A stretch of DNA of 64,000 bases from Aeromonas hydrophila subsp. hydrophila ATCC 7966 (GCF_000014805.1 NC_008570.1:1617001-1681000), one strand, 5' to 3'. Positions 1 through 9,877 are shown, counted from the stretch's first letter. Notes: generated by a model from the sequence alone, not told the origin. Translations and numbers: made by a program.

Positions 1-489
1 GGCCAGGGTGGCCGCATCGAGCGTGCGTCCCACCCACTCGGGGGCCAGCACCTGAGTGTCGACGCAGGAGAGGTGGGCGACGATGCCGCGGGTCAGCAGG
101 TCTGCCAGCAGCGCCTCGCGGCTTTGCTGCCAGAGCGGGGTGTGAACGGCCAGATCAAGCGGGCGGCAGCGCTCGCGGATCCAGTTCGGCGCGCCCCCCA
201 CGCTGTCGATATCGCCGGTGACCACCCCATCCAGGCGCCACTCCTCTTTCAATGCCGCCAGCGCCCGCTCATAACCGAGGTCGAACGGCGCTTCGATGGT
301 GATCAGCAGATGGGGCAGCCCGAGGGCCGCCGCCTGCCGATGCACCTGTGACAGGGGATGGGCCAGAAAGCGGGGGGCGGGCGGGGCAAAGGTGGCCAGT
401 GCCACCACCTGATGACCCGCTTCGCGGGCATGGCAGAGGGCCTGCATGGCATCCTTGCCGCCGCTCCAGAGCACGATGACGCGAGACAT
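1..489 (-). CDS. Dph6-like PP-loop ATPase (adenine nucleotide alpha hydrolase), partial
   Basis: The 3' part runs off the left edge, leaving 163 codons from the start. The N-terminus has the PP-loop motif LWSGGKDAM (residues 7-15), which binds ATP in the N-type pyrophosphatase superfamily. The later segment VVTGDIDSVGGAPNWIRER resembles diphthine-ammonia ligase (Dph6) family proteins. Bacteria lack diphthamide, so the bacterial members probably adenylate another substrate, which is unknown. The ATG at 487-489 is the first in frame before the motif; there is no strong ribosome binding site. It probably acts in the cytoplasm. Confidence 0.8.
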   Translation of the reverse strand, partial: MSRVIVLWSGGKDAMQALCHAREAGHQVVALATFAPPAPRFLAHPLSQVHRQAAALGLPHLLITIEAPFDLGYERALAALKEEWRLDGVVTGDIDSVGGAPNWIRERCRPLDLAVHTPLWQQSREALLADLLTRGIVAHLSCVDTQVLAPEWVGRTLDAATLA

Positions 490-568
490 GGGGGAGATTC
501 CGCAAAGAAAAGAGGGGCCATGCTACCCAGAGTGCGGGCGGTTGGCAAAACGGGATGGGGCAGGGCGC

Positions 569-600
569 AAAACAGCAGGCCCCCGGGTGGGGGCCTGCTG
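569..600 (-). terminator. Rho-independent terminator of dcuB
   Basis: A 12-bp inverted repeat (573-584 with 589-600, 4-nt loop, GC-rich) lies just beyond the dcuB stop. On the minus strand it is followed by TTTT. Confidence 0.8.
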
Positions 601-624
601 GATTGGCTGAATGGTGCGCGTTGC

Positions 625-1968
625 TTAGAGCAGTATGCTGGTCAGCAGATAACCCAGGGTACAGGAGGTGGCGACCCCGATCAGACCCGGAATGATGAAG
701 CTGTGGTTGATGATGAACTTGCCGATGCGGGTGGTGCCGGAGCGGTCGAAACCGATACAGGCCAGATCGCTCGGGTAGGTCGGCAGCACGAAGTAGCCGT
801 AGCTCGCCGGCAGGAAGGCGATCAGCAGCTTGGGCTCCACACCCAGCGCCAGCCCCATGGGAGCGATGGCGGTCAGGGCTGCGGCCTGGCTGTTCACCAG
901 CTTGGAGATGAGGAACAGCACCAGGGCATAGGTCCAGGGCTGGGCCTGCACCACGTGGGCCAGGGTTTCTTTCAGCAGCGGCATGTGGGCCTGGAAGAAG
1001 GTTTCGCTCATCCAGGCGACCCCGAATACCGAGAAGATCGCCACCATGCCGGCCTTGAACACGGCGCCGTTGGAGATGTCACCCGGCTTGACCTTGCAGC
1101 GCATCAGGATGATGGCGCCGGCGATCAGCATCATCATCTGGATCACCAGGTTCATGGAGAGCGGGCCTGTCTTGCCACCCATTTCGAATACCGGGCGCAG
1201 GGAGGCGTCGGCTCCCAGCACCACCACGGCGGCGATGGCGGCGAAGAAGATCCAGGTCGACCAGTAGGCCTCTTTCGGGAACTTGGTGTTGAGCAGGGTC
1301 TCACCGCCGCCGTAGACGAAGGCACGCTGCTCCGGATCCTTGATCTTGGCCTGGAACTCTTCGTCCTTGTCCAGATCCTTGCCGCGACGCAGGCTCCACA
1401 GGGCCGCGACTATGACCCCGGTGAGCGAGGAGGGGATGGCAATCATCAGGATGTCGAGCAGGCTGTAGGCCTGACCGATGCCGTGACCGGCCGCCAGGAT
1501 GGAGACCATGGAGACCACGGCCACCGACACCGGCGAGGCGCAGATCGCCATCTGGGAGGCGACGGAAGCCACCGCCATCGGGCGTTCCGGGCGGATGTTC
1601 TTCTGCAGCGCGATGTCGGCGATGATGGGGAACATGGTGTAGACCACGTGGCCGGTACCGCACAGGAAGGTGAGGGTCCAGGTGGTGAGCGGTGCCAGCA
1701 GGGTGATGTACTGGGGGTGGCGGCGCAGCAGGCGCTCGGCCACCTGCATCATCAGGTTGAGACCGCCGGCGGTCTGCAGGGTGGCGGCGCAGCCGATCAC
1801 CGCGAGTATGGTCAGCATCACCTGCACCGGCGGTTCGCCCGGGGTGAGACCGAACACGAAGGTCAGCAGGAACAGACCGATGCCGCTGATGAGACCCAGC
1901 CCCATGCCCCCAAACCGGGTACCCAGCAGCAAGCAGCCGAGTACCACCAAAAATTCCATCAAGATCAT
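625..1968 (-). CDS. dcuB: Anaerobic C4-dicarboxylate transporter DcuB
   Basis: A 447-residue polytopic inner-membrane protein, close to the 446 residues of E. coli DcuB. It exchanges fumarate, malate or aspartate for succinate during fumarate respiration. The family signature is dense: CGTGHVVYTMFPII near residue 105, IRPERPMAVASVASQMAI, the hydrophilic loop RGKDLDKDEEFQAKI, SKLVNSQAAALTAIAP, and FDRSGTTRIGKFIINHSF near the C-terminus. DcuA is the alternative, but the RGKDLDKDEEF loop and the length favour DcuB. The start at 1968 follows AGG with suitable spacing. It stands alone between two terminators. Confidence 0.93.
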   Translation of the reverse strand: MILMEFLVVLGCLLLGTRFGGMGLGLISGIGLFLLTFVFGLTPGEPPVQVMLTILAVIGCAATLQTAGGLNLMMQVAERLLRRHPQYITLLAPLTTWTLTFLCGTGHVVYTMFPIIADIALQKNIRPERPMAVASVASQMAICASPVSVAVVSMVSILAAGHGIGQAYSLLDILMIAIPSSLTGVIVAALWSLRRGKDLDKDEEFQAKIKDPEQRAFVYGGGETLLNTKFPKEAYWSTWIFFAAIAAVVVLGADASLRPVFEMGGKTGPLSMNLVIQMMMLIAGAIILMRCKVKPGDISNGAVFKAGMVAIFSVFGVAWMSETFFQAHMPLLKETLAHVVQAQPWTYALVLFLISKLVNSQAAALTAIAPMGLALGVEPKLLIAFLPASYGYFVLPTYPSDLACIGFDRSGTTRIGKFIINHSFIIPGLIGVATSCTLGYLLTSILL

Positions 1969-2301
1969 TCCATTACCTCGCGTTATTTAATCCATGTCTG
2001 TGCTGTGTTGGGCTCATGGACCGGGATTGTCTGTTTTTTATTTAGCCCTAAAGGGTTAGTAGTTATTGTGCCTGCCAAAAAAGGGCAAAAATTTGAGGTA
2101 CTTCAATAACTCATCGCTTTTTGATTTAACGTCATAAAAACCACGTATTAACGTTTTTGTTATTTTGCGGGCAATAAGTGGCAGCGTATGGGGCTCAACG
2201 GCTGGCGCGGGGCGGGTGTGTCAGCAAGGTGGCGTGACGAGGGTGGCAAGCGTGATTAATTGTGGTGCTGGCAAGGCCGTCCGGCCGCCGGACGGGCAAC
2301 A
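1969..2301. other. Intergenic region upstream of dcuB
   Basis: AT-rich near dcuB, with no credible ORF. TTGATTTAACGTCA at 2121-2134 matches one half of an FNR box (TTGAT-N4-ATCAA) and only weakly the other. That would fit an anaerobic transporter but is not convincing alone. A GC-rich inverted repeat lies near 2277-2298. Confidence 0.4.
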
Positions 2302-2327
2302 AAAAGCCGACCCTGAGGTCGGCTTTT
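2302..2327. terminator. Terminator of asnS
   Basis: Perfect 11-bp stem AAAAGCCGACC / GGTCGGCTTTT with a 4-nt loop, placed just after the asnS stop. On the minus strand the stem ends in a T-run. Confidence 0.85.
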
Positions 2328-2344
2328 AAGGCAAAGTCCTGTAA

Positions 2345-3745
2345 TCAGAACTCGGCGGTGCGCGGGGTGCGCGGGAAGGGGATCACGTCGCGGACGTTGC
2401 CCATGCCGGTCACGTAAACCACCAGGCGCTCGAAGCCCAGACCGAAGCCGGAGTGCGGCACGGTACCGTAGCGGCGCAGGTCGCGATACCACCAGTAGTC
2501 TTCCTTGTTCAGACCCATCTCGGCCAGACGGGCATCCAGCACGTCCAGACGCTCTTCACGCTGAGAACCGCCGATGATCTCGCCGATGCCCGGGGCCAGT
2601 ACGTCCATGGCGGCGACGGTCTTGCCGTCGTCGTTGAGACGCATGTAGAAGGCCTTGATGTCTTTCGGGTAGTTCTTCACGACCACAGGGGACTTGAAGT
2701 GCTCTTCGGCCAGGTAGCGCTCGTGCTCGGAGGAGAGGTCGATACCCCAGGAGACCGGGAACTCGAACTTCTTGCCGCAGTTCTTCAGCACTTCGATGGC
2801 GTCGGTGTAGTCAATCTGGGCGAAGTCGGAGGCGACGAAGCGCTCCAGACGACCGATGGCGTCCTTGTCCACGTGCTGGGCGAAGAACTCCAGATCGTCG
2901 CGTCGCTCGGCCAGCACGGCGTTGAAGACATACTTCAGCATGGCTTCGGCCAGGGCGGCGTTGTCTTCCAGATCGGCGAAGGCCACTTCCGGCTCAACCA
3001 TCCAGAACTCCGCCAGGTGGCGGCTGGTGTTGGAGTTTTCGGCGCGGAAGGTCGGCCCGAAGGTGTAGACCTTGGACAGCGCGCAGGCGTAGGTTTCGAC
3101 GTTGAGCTGGCCGGACACGGTCAGGAAGGTCTCTTTGCCGAAGAAGTCCTTGTCATAGTCCACCTTGCCGGCAGGGGTGCGCGGCAGGTTTTCCATGTCC
3201 AGGGTGGAGACGCGGAACATCTCGCCGGCGCCTTCGGTGTCGGAGGCGGTGATGAGCGGCGCGGCAATCCACAGATAACCCTGCTCGTGGAAGAAGCGGT
3301 GAATGGCCTGGGAGAGGCAGTTGCGTACCCGGGTCACGGCACCGACCATGTTGGTACGAGCGCGCAGGTGGCCCTGCTCGCGCAGGTATTCGATGCTGTG
3401 GCGCTTGGCGGCCATCGGGTAGGTGTCCGGATCTTCGACCCAGCCGACTACCTTCACCTCGGTCGCCTGCAGTTCGAAAGCCTGGCCGCTGCCCTGAGAG
3501 GCGGCAACCACGCCGGTCACTTCCACGGAGCAGGCAGTGGTCAGACGCAGCACTTCATTCTCGTAATTGGCCAGGGTATTGGGGACGACTGCCTGTACCG
3601 GATGGAAACAGGAGCCATCGGAGATGGCCAAAAATGAGATCCCCGCCTTGGAATCGCGGCGGGTCCGGATCCACCCTTTCACTGTCTGGGTGGTGCCGAC
3701 CGCATACTTACCGGTCAGCACATCTACTACGGATGCGTGCGTCAT
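2345..3745 (-). CDS. asnS: Asparaginyl-tRNA synthetase
   Basis: 466 residues from ATG 3743-3745, the same length as E. coli AsnS. It charges tRNA-Asn in the cytoplasm. The N-terminal 120 residues form the OB-fold anticodon-binding domain ([20 protein letters not shown]). The class II core follows, with motif 2 [20 protein letters not shown] and motif 3 [15 protein letters not shown], ending in the typical [13 protein letters not shown] longer reading frame from 3790 exists, but conservation starts at [10 protein letters not shown] and GGAG lies upstream of that ATG. Confidence 0.97.
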   Translation of the reverse strand: MTHASVVDVLTGKYAVGTTQTVKGWIRTRRDSKAGISFLAISDGSCFHPVQAVVPNTLANYENEVLRLTTACSVEVTGVVAASQGSGQAFELQATEVKVVGWVEDPDTYPMAAKRHSIEYLREQGHLRARTNMVGAVTRVRNCLSQAIHRFFHEQGYLWIAAPLITASDTEGAGEMFRVSTLDMENLPRTPAGKVDYDKDFFGKETFLTVSGQLNVETYACALSKVYTFGPTFRAENSNTSRHLAEFWMVEPEVAFADLEDNAALAEAMLKYVFNAVLAERRDDLEFFAQHVDKDAIGRLERFVASDFAQIDYTDAIEVLKNCGKKFEFPVSWGIDLSSEHERYLAEEHFKSPVVVKNYPKDIKAFYMRLNDDGKTVAAMDVLAPGIGEIIGGSQREERLDVLDARLAEMGLNKEDYWWYRDLRRYGTVPHSGFGLGFERLVVYVTGMGNVRDVIPFPRTPRTAEF

Positions 3746-3938
3746 CGAAATATTGTCTCCAGCTTGTTCTTGCAGCGCTATTTGCAACACTTGGGGTCTG
3801 GCCCGGGCAATCTTGGCCCATCATGGCAGACTAAGCCGTCAATCTTACCCGCGCAGGTTTGATAAACAAGCAAAAATGTCGGACTCTGGGGGGGATTTCG
3901 GCGCCTATCGGTGGATTGGCAGGCCAGTTGGACGGGGG

Positions 3939-4289
3939 ATGGACGTGAAAGAGCGGCGACGGGGGCCGGACCGGCTGACACGGGTGTTGCAGGGGTTGGT
4001 GATGCTCTGCTGGGGCGGCTTCATCGTCCTGCTCTCCCTCTACCACTTCGCCAGACCGCAGACGGCCTACGGTTTTCTGGTCTATGGCGGGGTCAGGGTA
4101 CGCCAGAGCTGGGATCCCCAGCTCACCCCCTGGCTGCTGCACGGGCTCTGGGGTTGCTGCCTGCTGACCCTGGCGGTGCTGCTGGCGGAACGTCGACGCT
4201 GCCGGCGGCAAGAGGACACGGGGCGGGTGCACCTGACCATCTTGCTGCTGATCCTGATCGCCAGTCTGCTGTTCTACTATCTGGGCTAG
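3939..4289 (+). CDS. Small membrane protein of unknown function
   Basis: 116 residues with a positively charged N-terminus (MDVKERRRGPDR) and three hydrophobic segments, about residues 18-38, 66-84 and 95-114. It is probably an inner-membrane protein. I do not recognise the family. The ATG at 3939 is chosen because it follows a G-rich stretch and precedes the first membrane segment; an in-frame ATG at 3875 would add 21 residues. Its stop codon lies in the same CTAG as the stop of the convergent haem sensor gene. Confidence 0.6.
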   Translation: MDVKERRRGPDRLTRVLQGLVMLCWGGFIVLLSLYHFARPQTAYGFLVYGGVRVRQSWDPQLTPWLLHGLWGCCLLTLAVLLAERRRCRRQEDTGRVHLTILLLILIASLLFYYLG

Positions 4290-5119
4290 CCCTCTTTTCT
4301 TCTCTCTGTCGCCTTCTGCTCGCTCCCCACCATCGGCGCGGCGGACCGTTTGCCGAGCTGACGCTCCACGCTGTCGAGCATCTGGTTGTAGGCGAGCGCC
4401 ACCCGGCCAATCTCGTCCCCTTCATCTCCTTCCAGCCGGTGGCCGAAGTCATGCAGGTCGGTGGCCTCCTCCATGGAGCGGGTCAGCTGGTTGAGGGGGC
4501 GGACGATCCAGGTGCGGATGACCCAGAGGGTCAGCAACAGCCCCAGGCCGAAGATGACGGTGAGGCTCAGCGCCGAGGTGAGGATGTTCTGCTCGACCCG
4601 GGTAAACAGGGTGTCGAGGGAGTAGTCAAAGCGCACCGCCCCCAGCACGGTATTCTCCGGCACCAGGTGGCAGCTGGTGCAGTCGGTGCCGCGAAAATCC
4701 TTCTTGGCCAGCAGCGGGCGGGTCACCACCAGCTTGCTGTGCATGCCGTCGTGCACCACCTCCAGGCTGCCCTTGCCGGCCAGTGCCAGCTCATCGAACC
4801 TGTCTTTGGGCTGCTCGCTCTGGTGGCCAGCCCCGTACTGCTTGCTCACCGCCTCGCTGCGCACGATGCGGGCATCCTCCACGTGGGCGTGTTCGAGAAA
4901 CTTGCCACGCAGGGTGTCGCGAGCATCCATCTTGCCGGTCAGCATCAGCATGTTGAGGCCGTCGAAGTAGGCCTCGGTCTGCTCGCGGCTCTGCTCCTTG
5001 ATGAGGGTCAGGATCAGGTCGCGCTCGCGCACCGCCTGATAGGCGGCGGAGAACACCAGCACCATGGAGAAGATGAACAGCAGGAAGAAGTTGATTTTGG
5101 CAGCAATGGAGAGGCGCAT
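4286..5119 (-). CDS. Membrane sensor with c-type haem motif and HAMP domain, no output domain
   Basis: 277 residues. TM1 is about 9-29, then a periplasmic region of about 150 residues, TM2 about 180-201, a HAMP domain about 202-255 and a short tail. The periplasmic part holds one c-type haem motif, CTSCH (C147, C150, H151), so haem should be attached by the Ccm machinery. This resembles haem-c redox or gas sensors fused to chemoreceptors or diguanylate cyclases, but here the protein stops after HAMP. It has no methyl-accepting, kinase or GGDEF domain. It may signal through a partner or be a shortened receptor. Ligand and partner are unknown. Confidence 0.8.
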   Translation of the reverse strand: MRLSIAAKINFFLLFIFSMVLVFSAAYQAVRERDLILTLIKEQSREQTEAYFDGLNMLMLTGKMDARDTLRGKFLEHAHVEDARIVRSEAVSKQYGAGHQSEQPKDRFDELALAGKGSLEVVHDGMHSKLVVTRPLLAKKDFRGTDCTSCHLVPENTVLGAVRFDYSLDTLFTRVEQNILTSALSLTVIFGLGLLLTLWVIRTWIVRPLNQLTRSMEEATDLHDFGHRLEGDEGDEIGRVALAYNQMLDSVERQLGKRSAAPMVGSEQKATERRKEG

Positions 5120-5211
5120 GGGAACGGTACATCTGTTGGGTAAAACCCGCGCAGTCTACGCGTCTTGGCCGCCCGGGTCTGGTGTCTCGCTCACATTCTG
5201 ATGAAAAAGAG

Positions 5212-5240
5212 TCAAAAGACCCTGCCTGGTCGGGCAGGGC
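5212..5240 (-). terminator. Terminator of bioA
   Basis: A 7-bp stem CCCTGCC / GGCAGGG (5220-5226 with 5233-5239) downstream of the bioA stop. On the minus strand it is followed by a T-rich GTCTTTTGAC. Confidence 0.7.
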
Positions 5241-5254
5241 CTGCCACGTCTGAC

Positions 5255-6529
5255 TCAGAACTCGCCGCTGTGGATGGCGGCGGTGATGGCGTTGGTCAGC
5301 ACGGTTAATTGTGCCGGGCTGATGACGAAGGGGGGCATCAGATAGACCAGCTTGCCAAACGGCCGGATCCAGGCACCCAGTTCGACGAACTTGCGCTGGA
5401 TGCGCGCCACGTCCACCCGCTCCTTCATCTCCACCACCCCGATGGCGCCAAGCACCCGCACATCCGCCACCGCCGGGTGCAGGGTCAGCGCCACCAGTTC
5501 GGTTTTGAGTTGGTGTTCGATGGCGCGCACCCGCTCCTGCCACGGTGAGGCCAGCAGCAGATCGATGGAGGCGTTGGCCACGGCGCAGGCCAAGGGGTTG
5601 CCCATGAAGGTCGGCCCATGCATGAAGACGCCGGCCTTCCCGTCACACACGGTGCGAGCCACATGCTCGGTCGTGAGCGTAGCCGACAGCGTCAGGTAGC
5701 CGCCGGTGAGCGCCTTGCCCAGACACATGATGTCGGGGCTGATGCCGGCCCAGTCGCAGGCAAACAGCTGGCCGGTGCGGCCAAAGCCGGTGGCGATCTC
5801 GTCGGCAATCAGCAGCAGGCCGAACTCGTCGCACAGGGCGCGTACCCACTGCAGGTAGCGGGGATGGTAGAAGCGCATGCCGCCGGCGCCCTGCACGATA
5901 GGCTCGAGCACGATGGCGGCGATTTCCTCGTGATGATCGGCTACCAGGGTGGCGAGCTCCACCACGCACTGCTCGTCCCACTCGGCGTGGAAGCGGCAGC
6001 TCGGCGCTTCGACAAAATGGTGCTCGGGCAGGAAGCCCTTGTAGAGCTCGTGCATGCCGCCATCCGGATCGCAGACGCTCATGGCGCCGAAGGTGTCACC
6101 GTGATAGCCGCCGCGCAGGGCGACAAATTTGGCCCTGGGCGTCCCCTTGGCGTGCCAGTACTGCTGCGCCATCTTGAGCGCCACCTCTACCGCCACCGAG
6201 CCGGAATCCGCCAGAAATACCCGATCCAGCTTGGCTGGGGTGATCTCCACCAGCTTGCGGCAGAGATCGACGGCGGGGGCGTGGGTGAGGCCGCCAAACA
6301 TCACGTGGGACATCTTGCCGAGCTGGGCAGTGGCGGCCGCATCGAGCTCCGGAACCTGATAGCCGTGCACGCAAGCCCACCAAGAGCTCATGCCATCCAC
6401 CAGCTCGCGGCCGTCGCTGAGGGTGAGGGTCACTCCCTTGGCACTGGCCACTTCATAGCAGGGCAGGGGATGGGTGAGGGAGGTATAGGGGTGCCAGACG
6501 TGGTGCAGGTCGAATTCTTGGTTGGTCAT
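5255..6529 (-). CDS. bioA: Adenosylmethionine-8-amino-7-oxononanoate aminotransferase
   Basis: 424 residues, a class III PLP aminotransferase that makes 7,8-diaminopelargonate from KAPA with SAM as amino donor. Motifs include VWHPYTSL at the N-terminus, [29 protein letters not shown] and the PLP lysine in [16 protein letters not shown]. The ATG at 6527-6529 starts the conserved [17 protein letters not shown]; the frame extends 63 codons further without similarity. It is transcribed away from bioB, with the BirA-like operator between them. Confidence 0.96.
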   Translation of the reverse strand: MTNQEFDLHHVWHPYTSLTHPLPCYEVASAKGVTLTLSDGRELVDGMSSWWACVHGYQVPELDAAATAQLGKMSHVMFGGLTHAPAVDLCRKLVEITPAKLDRVFLADSGSVAVEVALKMAQQYWHAKGTPRAKFVALRGGYHGDTFGAMSVCDPDGGMHELYKGFLPEHHFVEAPSCRFHAEWDEQCVVELATLVADHHEEIAAIVLEPIVQGAGGMRFYHPRYLQWVRALCDEFGLLLIADEIATGFGRTGQLFACDWAGISPDIMCLGKALTGGYLTLSATLTTEHVARTVCDGKAGVFMHGPTFMGNPLACAVANASIDLLLASPWQERVRAIEHQLKTELVALTLHPAVADVRVLGAIGVVEMKERVDVARIQRKFVELGAWIRPFGKLVYLMPPFVISPAQLTVLTNAITAAIHSGEF

Positions 6530-6540
6530 TTTGTGTTCTG

Positions 6541-6574
6541 TTGTCAATTGGTTTGATCTGGTCGGTGTTGACAG
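6541..6574. promoter_or_regulatory. BirA (biotin repressor) operator candidate
   Basis: An interrupted inverted repeat, TTGTCAATT then 16 bases then TGTTGACAG, total 34 bp. It fits the enteric bio operator form (TTGTNAACC-N14-16-GGTTNACAA) and sits between bioA and bioB. The right arm overlaps the -35 box of the bioB promoter, as expected for repression. Confidence 0.65.
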
Positions 6575-6595
6575 TCTACGCGTGCTCTCTACACT
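6568..6595 (+). promoter_or_regulatory. Sigma-70 promoter of bioBFCD
   Basis: Consensus -35 TTGACA at 6568-6573, then 16 bp, then -10 TACACT at 6590-6595, about 120 bp upstream of bioB. It overlaps the BirA-like operator. Confidence 0.65.
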
Positions 6596-6720
6596 AGCCA
6601 ACAATTTCAGCCACTTGGCTGCGTGCAACCCGGCTCGGGTGCAGGCCGGGTGGCGGCTTCTGTGTTTGCCCATGCAAGCTGGCGGCGCAGGATCCCACTT
6701 ATAACAATTGGAAGCCATGT

Positions 6721-7809
6721 ATGAATGCTGTCACCGCGGGCGCTCACGCCCTTCGTCACGACTGGACCCTCGCCGAGGTTCAGGCCCTGTTTGCCCTGCC
6801 ATTCAACGATCTGCTGTTCCAAGCCCAGACCGTCCACCGCGCCCATTTCGATCCGAACGAAGTACAGGTGAGCACCCTGCTCTCCATCAAGACCGGTGCC
6901 TGCCCGGAGGATTGCAAGTACTGCCCCCAGAGCGCCCGTTATCACACCGGTCTTGAGGCCGAGCGGCTGATGGAGGTGGAGAAAGTGCTGGAGCGGGCCC
7001 GCGAAGCCAAGGCCAACGGCTCGTCCCGTTTCTGCATGGGGGCCGCCTGGCGCAACCCCAAAGAGAAGGACATGCCCTATATCCTGCGGATGATCGAGGA
7101 GGTGCGCGGGCTCGGCATGGAGACCTGTATGACGCTCGGCATGCTCACCGCCGATCAGGCGGCGCGTCTGGGGGCCGCGGGGCTTGATTACTACAACCAC
7201 AACCTCGACACCTCGCCGGAGTTTTACGGCGACATCATCACCACCCGTACCTATCAGGACCGGCTCGATACGCTGGCGTATGTGCGCGGCGCCGGCATGA
7301 AGGTCTGCTCCGGCGGCATCGTCGGCATGGGCGAGCAGGCAAAAGATCGGGCGGGCCTTTTGATGGCGCTGGCCAATCTGCCGCGCCACCCGGAGAGCGT
7401 GCCCATCAACATGCTGGTCAAGGTGAAGGGCACGCCGCTGGAGAACCAGGAGAACCTCGATCCGTTCGAATTCATCCGCACCATCGCCGTGGCGCGGATC
7501 ATGATGCCGGCTTCCCACGTGCGCCTCTCCGCCGGGCGGGAGAAGATGAACGAGCAGATGCAGGCCATGTGCTTTATGGCGGGGGCCAACTCCATCTTCT
7601 ACGGCTGCAAGCTGCTGACCACCCCCAATCCGGACGAGAACAGCGACATGCAGCTGTTCAAGCGGCTTGGTATTCGCCCCGCCCAGCGGGCTCAGAAACC
7701 GGATCAGGTTCAAGAGGAGGAGTTGCTGGCCGAGGTGAGTCGCCAGAGCGAGCCCGCCGAGATGTTTTATGACGCCACCCGCCCCCGTGCAGGGGCCGCG
7801 CGGTCATGA
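6721..7809 (+). CDS. bioB: Biotin synthase
   Basis: 362 residues, a radical-SAM enzyme that inserts sulfur into dethiobiotin. The radical-SAM cluster ligands are in [19 protein letters not shown] (C61, C65, C68). Other family motifs are [55 protein letters not shown] and [12 protein letters not shown]. It is the first gene of bioBFCD. Its TGA overlaps the bioF ATG (ATGA), which suggests translational coupling. Confidence 0.97.
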   Translation: MNAVTAGAHALRHDWTLAEVQALFALPFNDLLFQAQTVHRAHFDPNEVQVSTLLSIKTGACPEDCKYCPQSARYHTGLEAERLMEVEKVLERAREAKANGSSRFCMGAAWRNPKEKDMPYILRMIEEVRGLGMETCMTLGMLTADQAARLGAAGLDYYNHNLDTSPEFYGDIITTRTYQDRLDTLAYVRGAGMKVCSGGIVGMGEQAKDRAGLLMALANLPRHPESVPINMLVKVKGTPLENQENLDPFEFIRTIAVARIMMPASHVRLSAGREKMNEQMQAMCFMAGANSIFYGCKLLTTPNPDENSDMQLFKRLGIRPAQRAQKPDQVQEEELLAEVSRQSEPAEMFYDATRPRAGAARS

Positions 7810-9002
7810 AGGGCTCTGCAGTAACGGGCCCCTTTGGCTTGAGCGCGGCGCTCTCCGAACGCGAGCAGGCAGGCCTGCTGCGCAGCCGCATCGCGACTGA
7901 CGGCGCGAGTGGCGGACGGCTCAGGGTGGCGGGGCGCGATTACCTCAACTTTTCTGCCAACGACTATCTGGGGCTTGCCGGCCACTCCGCCATCAAGACC
8001 GCTTTTCAGGGGGGGATTGACCGTTATGGCGCCGGTGCCGGCGCCTCGCCGCTGGTGACTGGCTACAGTCGTGCCCACCAACAGCTGGAAGAGACGCTTG
8101 CTGACTGGTTGGGGGTGGAGGCCGTGCTGCTGTTCAACTGCGGTTTCTCGGCCAATCAGGCGGTGCTCAAGGCGCTGCTTGGCAAGGATCACCTGCTGTG
8201 GCAGGACAAACTCAACCACGCCTCCCTGCAGGAGATGGGCAGCCAGTTGCCCTGCAAGATGAAGCGCTTCGGCCACAACGACATGACGGCTCTTGAGCGG
8301 CAGCTTGAGCCAAATCGCGGACTTATCGTCTCGGAGGGGGTGTTCAGCATGGATGGGGATCAGGGCTCTTGGCGCGAGCTCGCCGCCCTGGCTGCCCAAA
8401 GCGGCAACTGGCTGATGATCGACGATGCCCACGGCCTCGGCGTGCTGGGGTCAGAGGGGCGCGGCACCCTTGCGGCGCAGGGGGTTGCTCCTGCCAGCGT
8501 ACACATCCAGATGGGCACCTTTGGCAAGGCGCTTGGCGTCGCTGGCGCTTTTGTCGGCGGCAGCCGCGAGCTGGTTGATTATCTGGTCAACTTCGCTCGC
8601 CACTATGTCTACAGCACCCATATGCCGGCGGCCCAGGCCTGCGCGGTGAGCCAGAGCATCGAACTGGTGCGCGCCGCCGACGAGGCCCGCGCCCATCTTG
8701 GCCAGCTGATTACCCGTTTTCGGCAAGGGGCACAGGCGCTGGGTTGGCAACTCGGGGCAAGCGATACCCCCATCCAGCCGCTGCTGGTGGGGGAGAGCGG
8801 TGCTGCCCTGCAACTGGCCGAGCGGTTGCGCGAATGCGGTGTCTGGGCCGGTGCCATTCGCCCGCCCACGGTGCCGGTCGGCACGGCGCGGCTGCGCATC
8901 ACTCTGAGCGCGGCTCACCGCGAACAGGATGTGGATCGCCTGCTCGAGGCCCTGGGACCCCGCCCATCCACTGACGAGAGAGGGGGCGCCCATGGTGCAT
9001 GA
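7806..9002 (+). CDS. bioF: 8-amino-7-oxononanoate synthase
   Basis: 398 residues, a PLP enzyme of the alpha-oxoamine synthase family that condenses pimeloyl-ACP with alanine. Visible motifs are [44 protein letters not shown] and the PLP lysine in [14 protein letters not shown] (K241). It overlaps bioB by 4 nt and bioC by 11 nt, the usual packing of this operon. Confidence 0.95.
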   Translation: MKGSAVTGPFGLSAALSEREQAGLLRSRIATDGASGGRLRVAGRDYLNFSANDYLGLAGHSAIKTAFQGGIDRYGAGAGASPLVTGYSRAHQQLEETLADWLGVEAVLLFNCGFSANQAVLKALLGKDHLLWQDKLNHASLQEMGSQLPCKMKRFGHNDMTALERQLEPNRGLIVSEGVFSMDGDQGSWRELAALAAQSGNWLMIDDAHGLGVLGSEGRGTLAAQGVAPASVHIQMGTFGKALGVAGAFVGGSRELVDYLVNFARHYVYSTHMPAAQACAVSQSIELVRAADEARAHLGQLITRFRQGAQALGWQLGASDTPIQPLLVGESGAALQLAERLRECGVWAGAIRPPTVPVGTARLRITLSAAHREQDVDRLLEALGPRPSTDERGGAHGA

Positions 9003-9795
9003 GCGTTTTCAGGCGGTCGACAAGGCCCAGCTTGCCCGCCGTTTTGGCGCTGCCGCCCGTCACTACGACGCCCACGCCCGCTTCCAGCAGGAGGTGGGGC
9101 TGGCGCTGCTGGAGCGGATGCCGGACAGGCAGGTTGGCACAGATCTGACCGTGAGCGGGCTGGATCTGGGCTGCGGCACCGGCTTCTTCCTGCTGGCTTT
9201 GGCCGGGCGCTGCAACGATCTGACCGGGCTGGATCTGGCCCCCGGCATGCTGGCACAGGCCGCCCTTCGCGGCAGCGGCGCCCGTCTGCTATGTGGCGAT
9301 GCCGAGCAGCTCCCCTTTGCCGACGAGACGTTTGACTGGGTCTTCTCCAGCCTGGCACTGCAGTGGTGCGAGCGACCGGCCCAGGCCTTCGCCGAGCTGC
9401 ACCGGGTGCTCAAACCCGACGGCCGGCTGCTGTTCTCCACCCTGCTGGCCGAGTCGCTTTGGCAATTGCGTGAGGCCTGGCGCACGGTTGACGAGTGTGA
9501 TCATGTCAATCGCTTCCTCAGCCTGCCACAATTGCAGCATGCCATCGCCGCCGGTGGCTTTGCCGCCCCGGCGCTGGAGAGCCTGACCTGGTCGCTCGGC
9601 TACCCCGAGCTCAACGGCTTGCTGCGTGATCTCAAGGGGATCGGCGCCAGCCAGGTCAATGACGAGCGTCATACCGGACTGAGCAGTCGCCAGCGTCTGC
9701 TGCGCCTGAGCCAGGCCTATGAAGCCCATCGCCAACCGGACGGCCTGCTGGCCGCCAGCTATCAGGTGTGCCTCGGCCAGCTGATCCGCCGCTAA
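8992..9795 (+). CDS. bioC: Malonyl-ACP O-methyltransferase
   Basis: 267 residues, a class I SAM methyltransferase that methylates malonyl-ACP so that it can enter fatty acid synthesis as a disguised pimelate precursor. The SAM-binding loop is LDLGCGTGFF (57-66), followed by DLAPGML and LPFADETFDWVFSSLALQW. The ATG at 8992 inside the bioF end is chosen because the BioC N-terminus (AQLARRFGAAARHYDAHARFQ) starts there; a G-rich stretch precedes it. The matching esterase gene bioH is not next to the operon. Confidence 0.93.
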   Translation: MVHERFQAVDKAQLARRFGAAARHYDAHARFQQEVGLALLERMPDRQVGTDLTVSGLDLGCGTGFFLLALAGRCNDLTGLDLAPGMLAQAALRGSGARLLCGDAEQLPFADETFDWVFSSLALQWCERPAQAFAELHRVLKPDGRLLFSTLLAESLWQLREAWRTVDECDHVNRFLSLPQLQHAIAAGGFAAPALESLTWSLGYPELNGLLRDLKGIGASQVNDERHTGLSSRQRLLRLSQAYEAHRQPDGLLAASYQVCLGQLIRR

Positions 9796-9824
9796 CCGGT
9801 CTCATGGGCCGAGAGAATTGAGAA

Positions 9825-9858
9825 GCCGCTGCCGGCCATTGCGAGCCCGGGCAGCGGC
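9825..9858 (+). other. Intercistronic stem-loop between bioC and bioD
   Basis: A 9-bp perfect stem GCCGCTGCC / GGCAGCGGC (9825-9833 with 9850-9858) in the 82-bp bioC-bioD gap, with no T-run after it. It could be a processing or stability element. Confidence 0.5.
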
Positions 9859-9877
9859 CCCGTATTGAGGAGTCATC

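Noticed and set aside
358..2109. Open frame of 583 codons on the plus strand
   Set aside because: Antisense to dcuB, with composition typical of a shadow frame.
2121..2134. FNR site for dcuB
   Set aside because: Only one half-site fits well, so it is mentioned as weak and not called.
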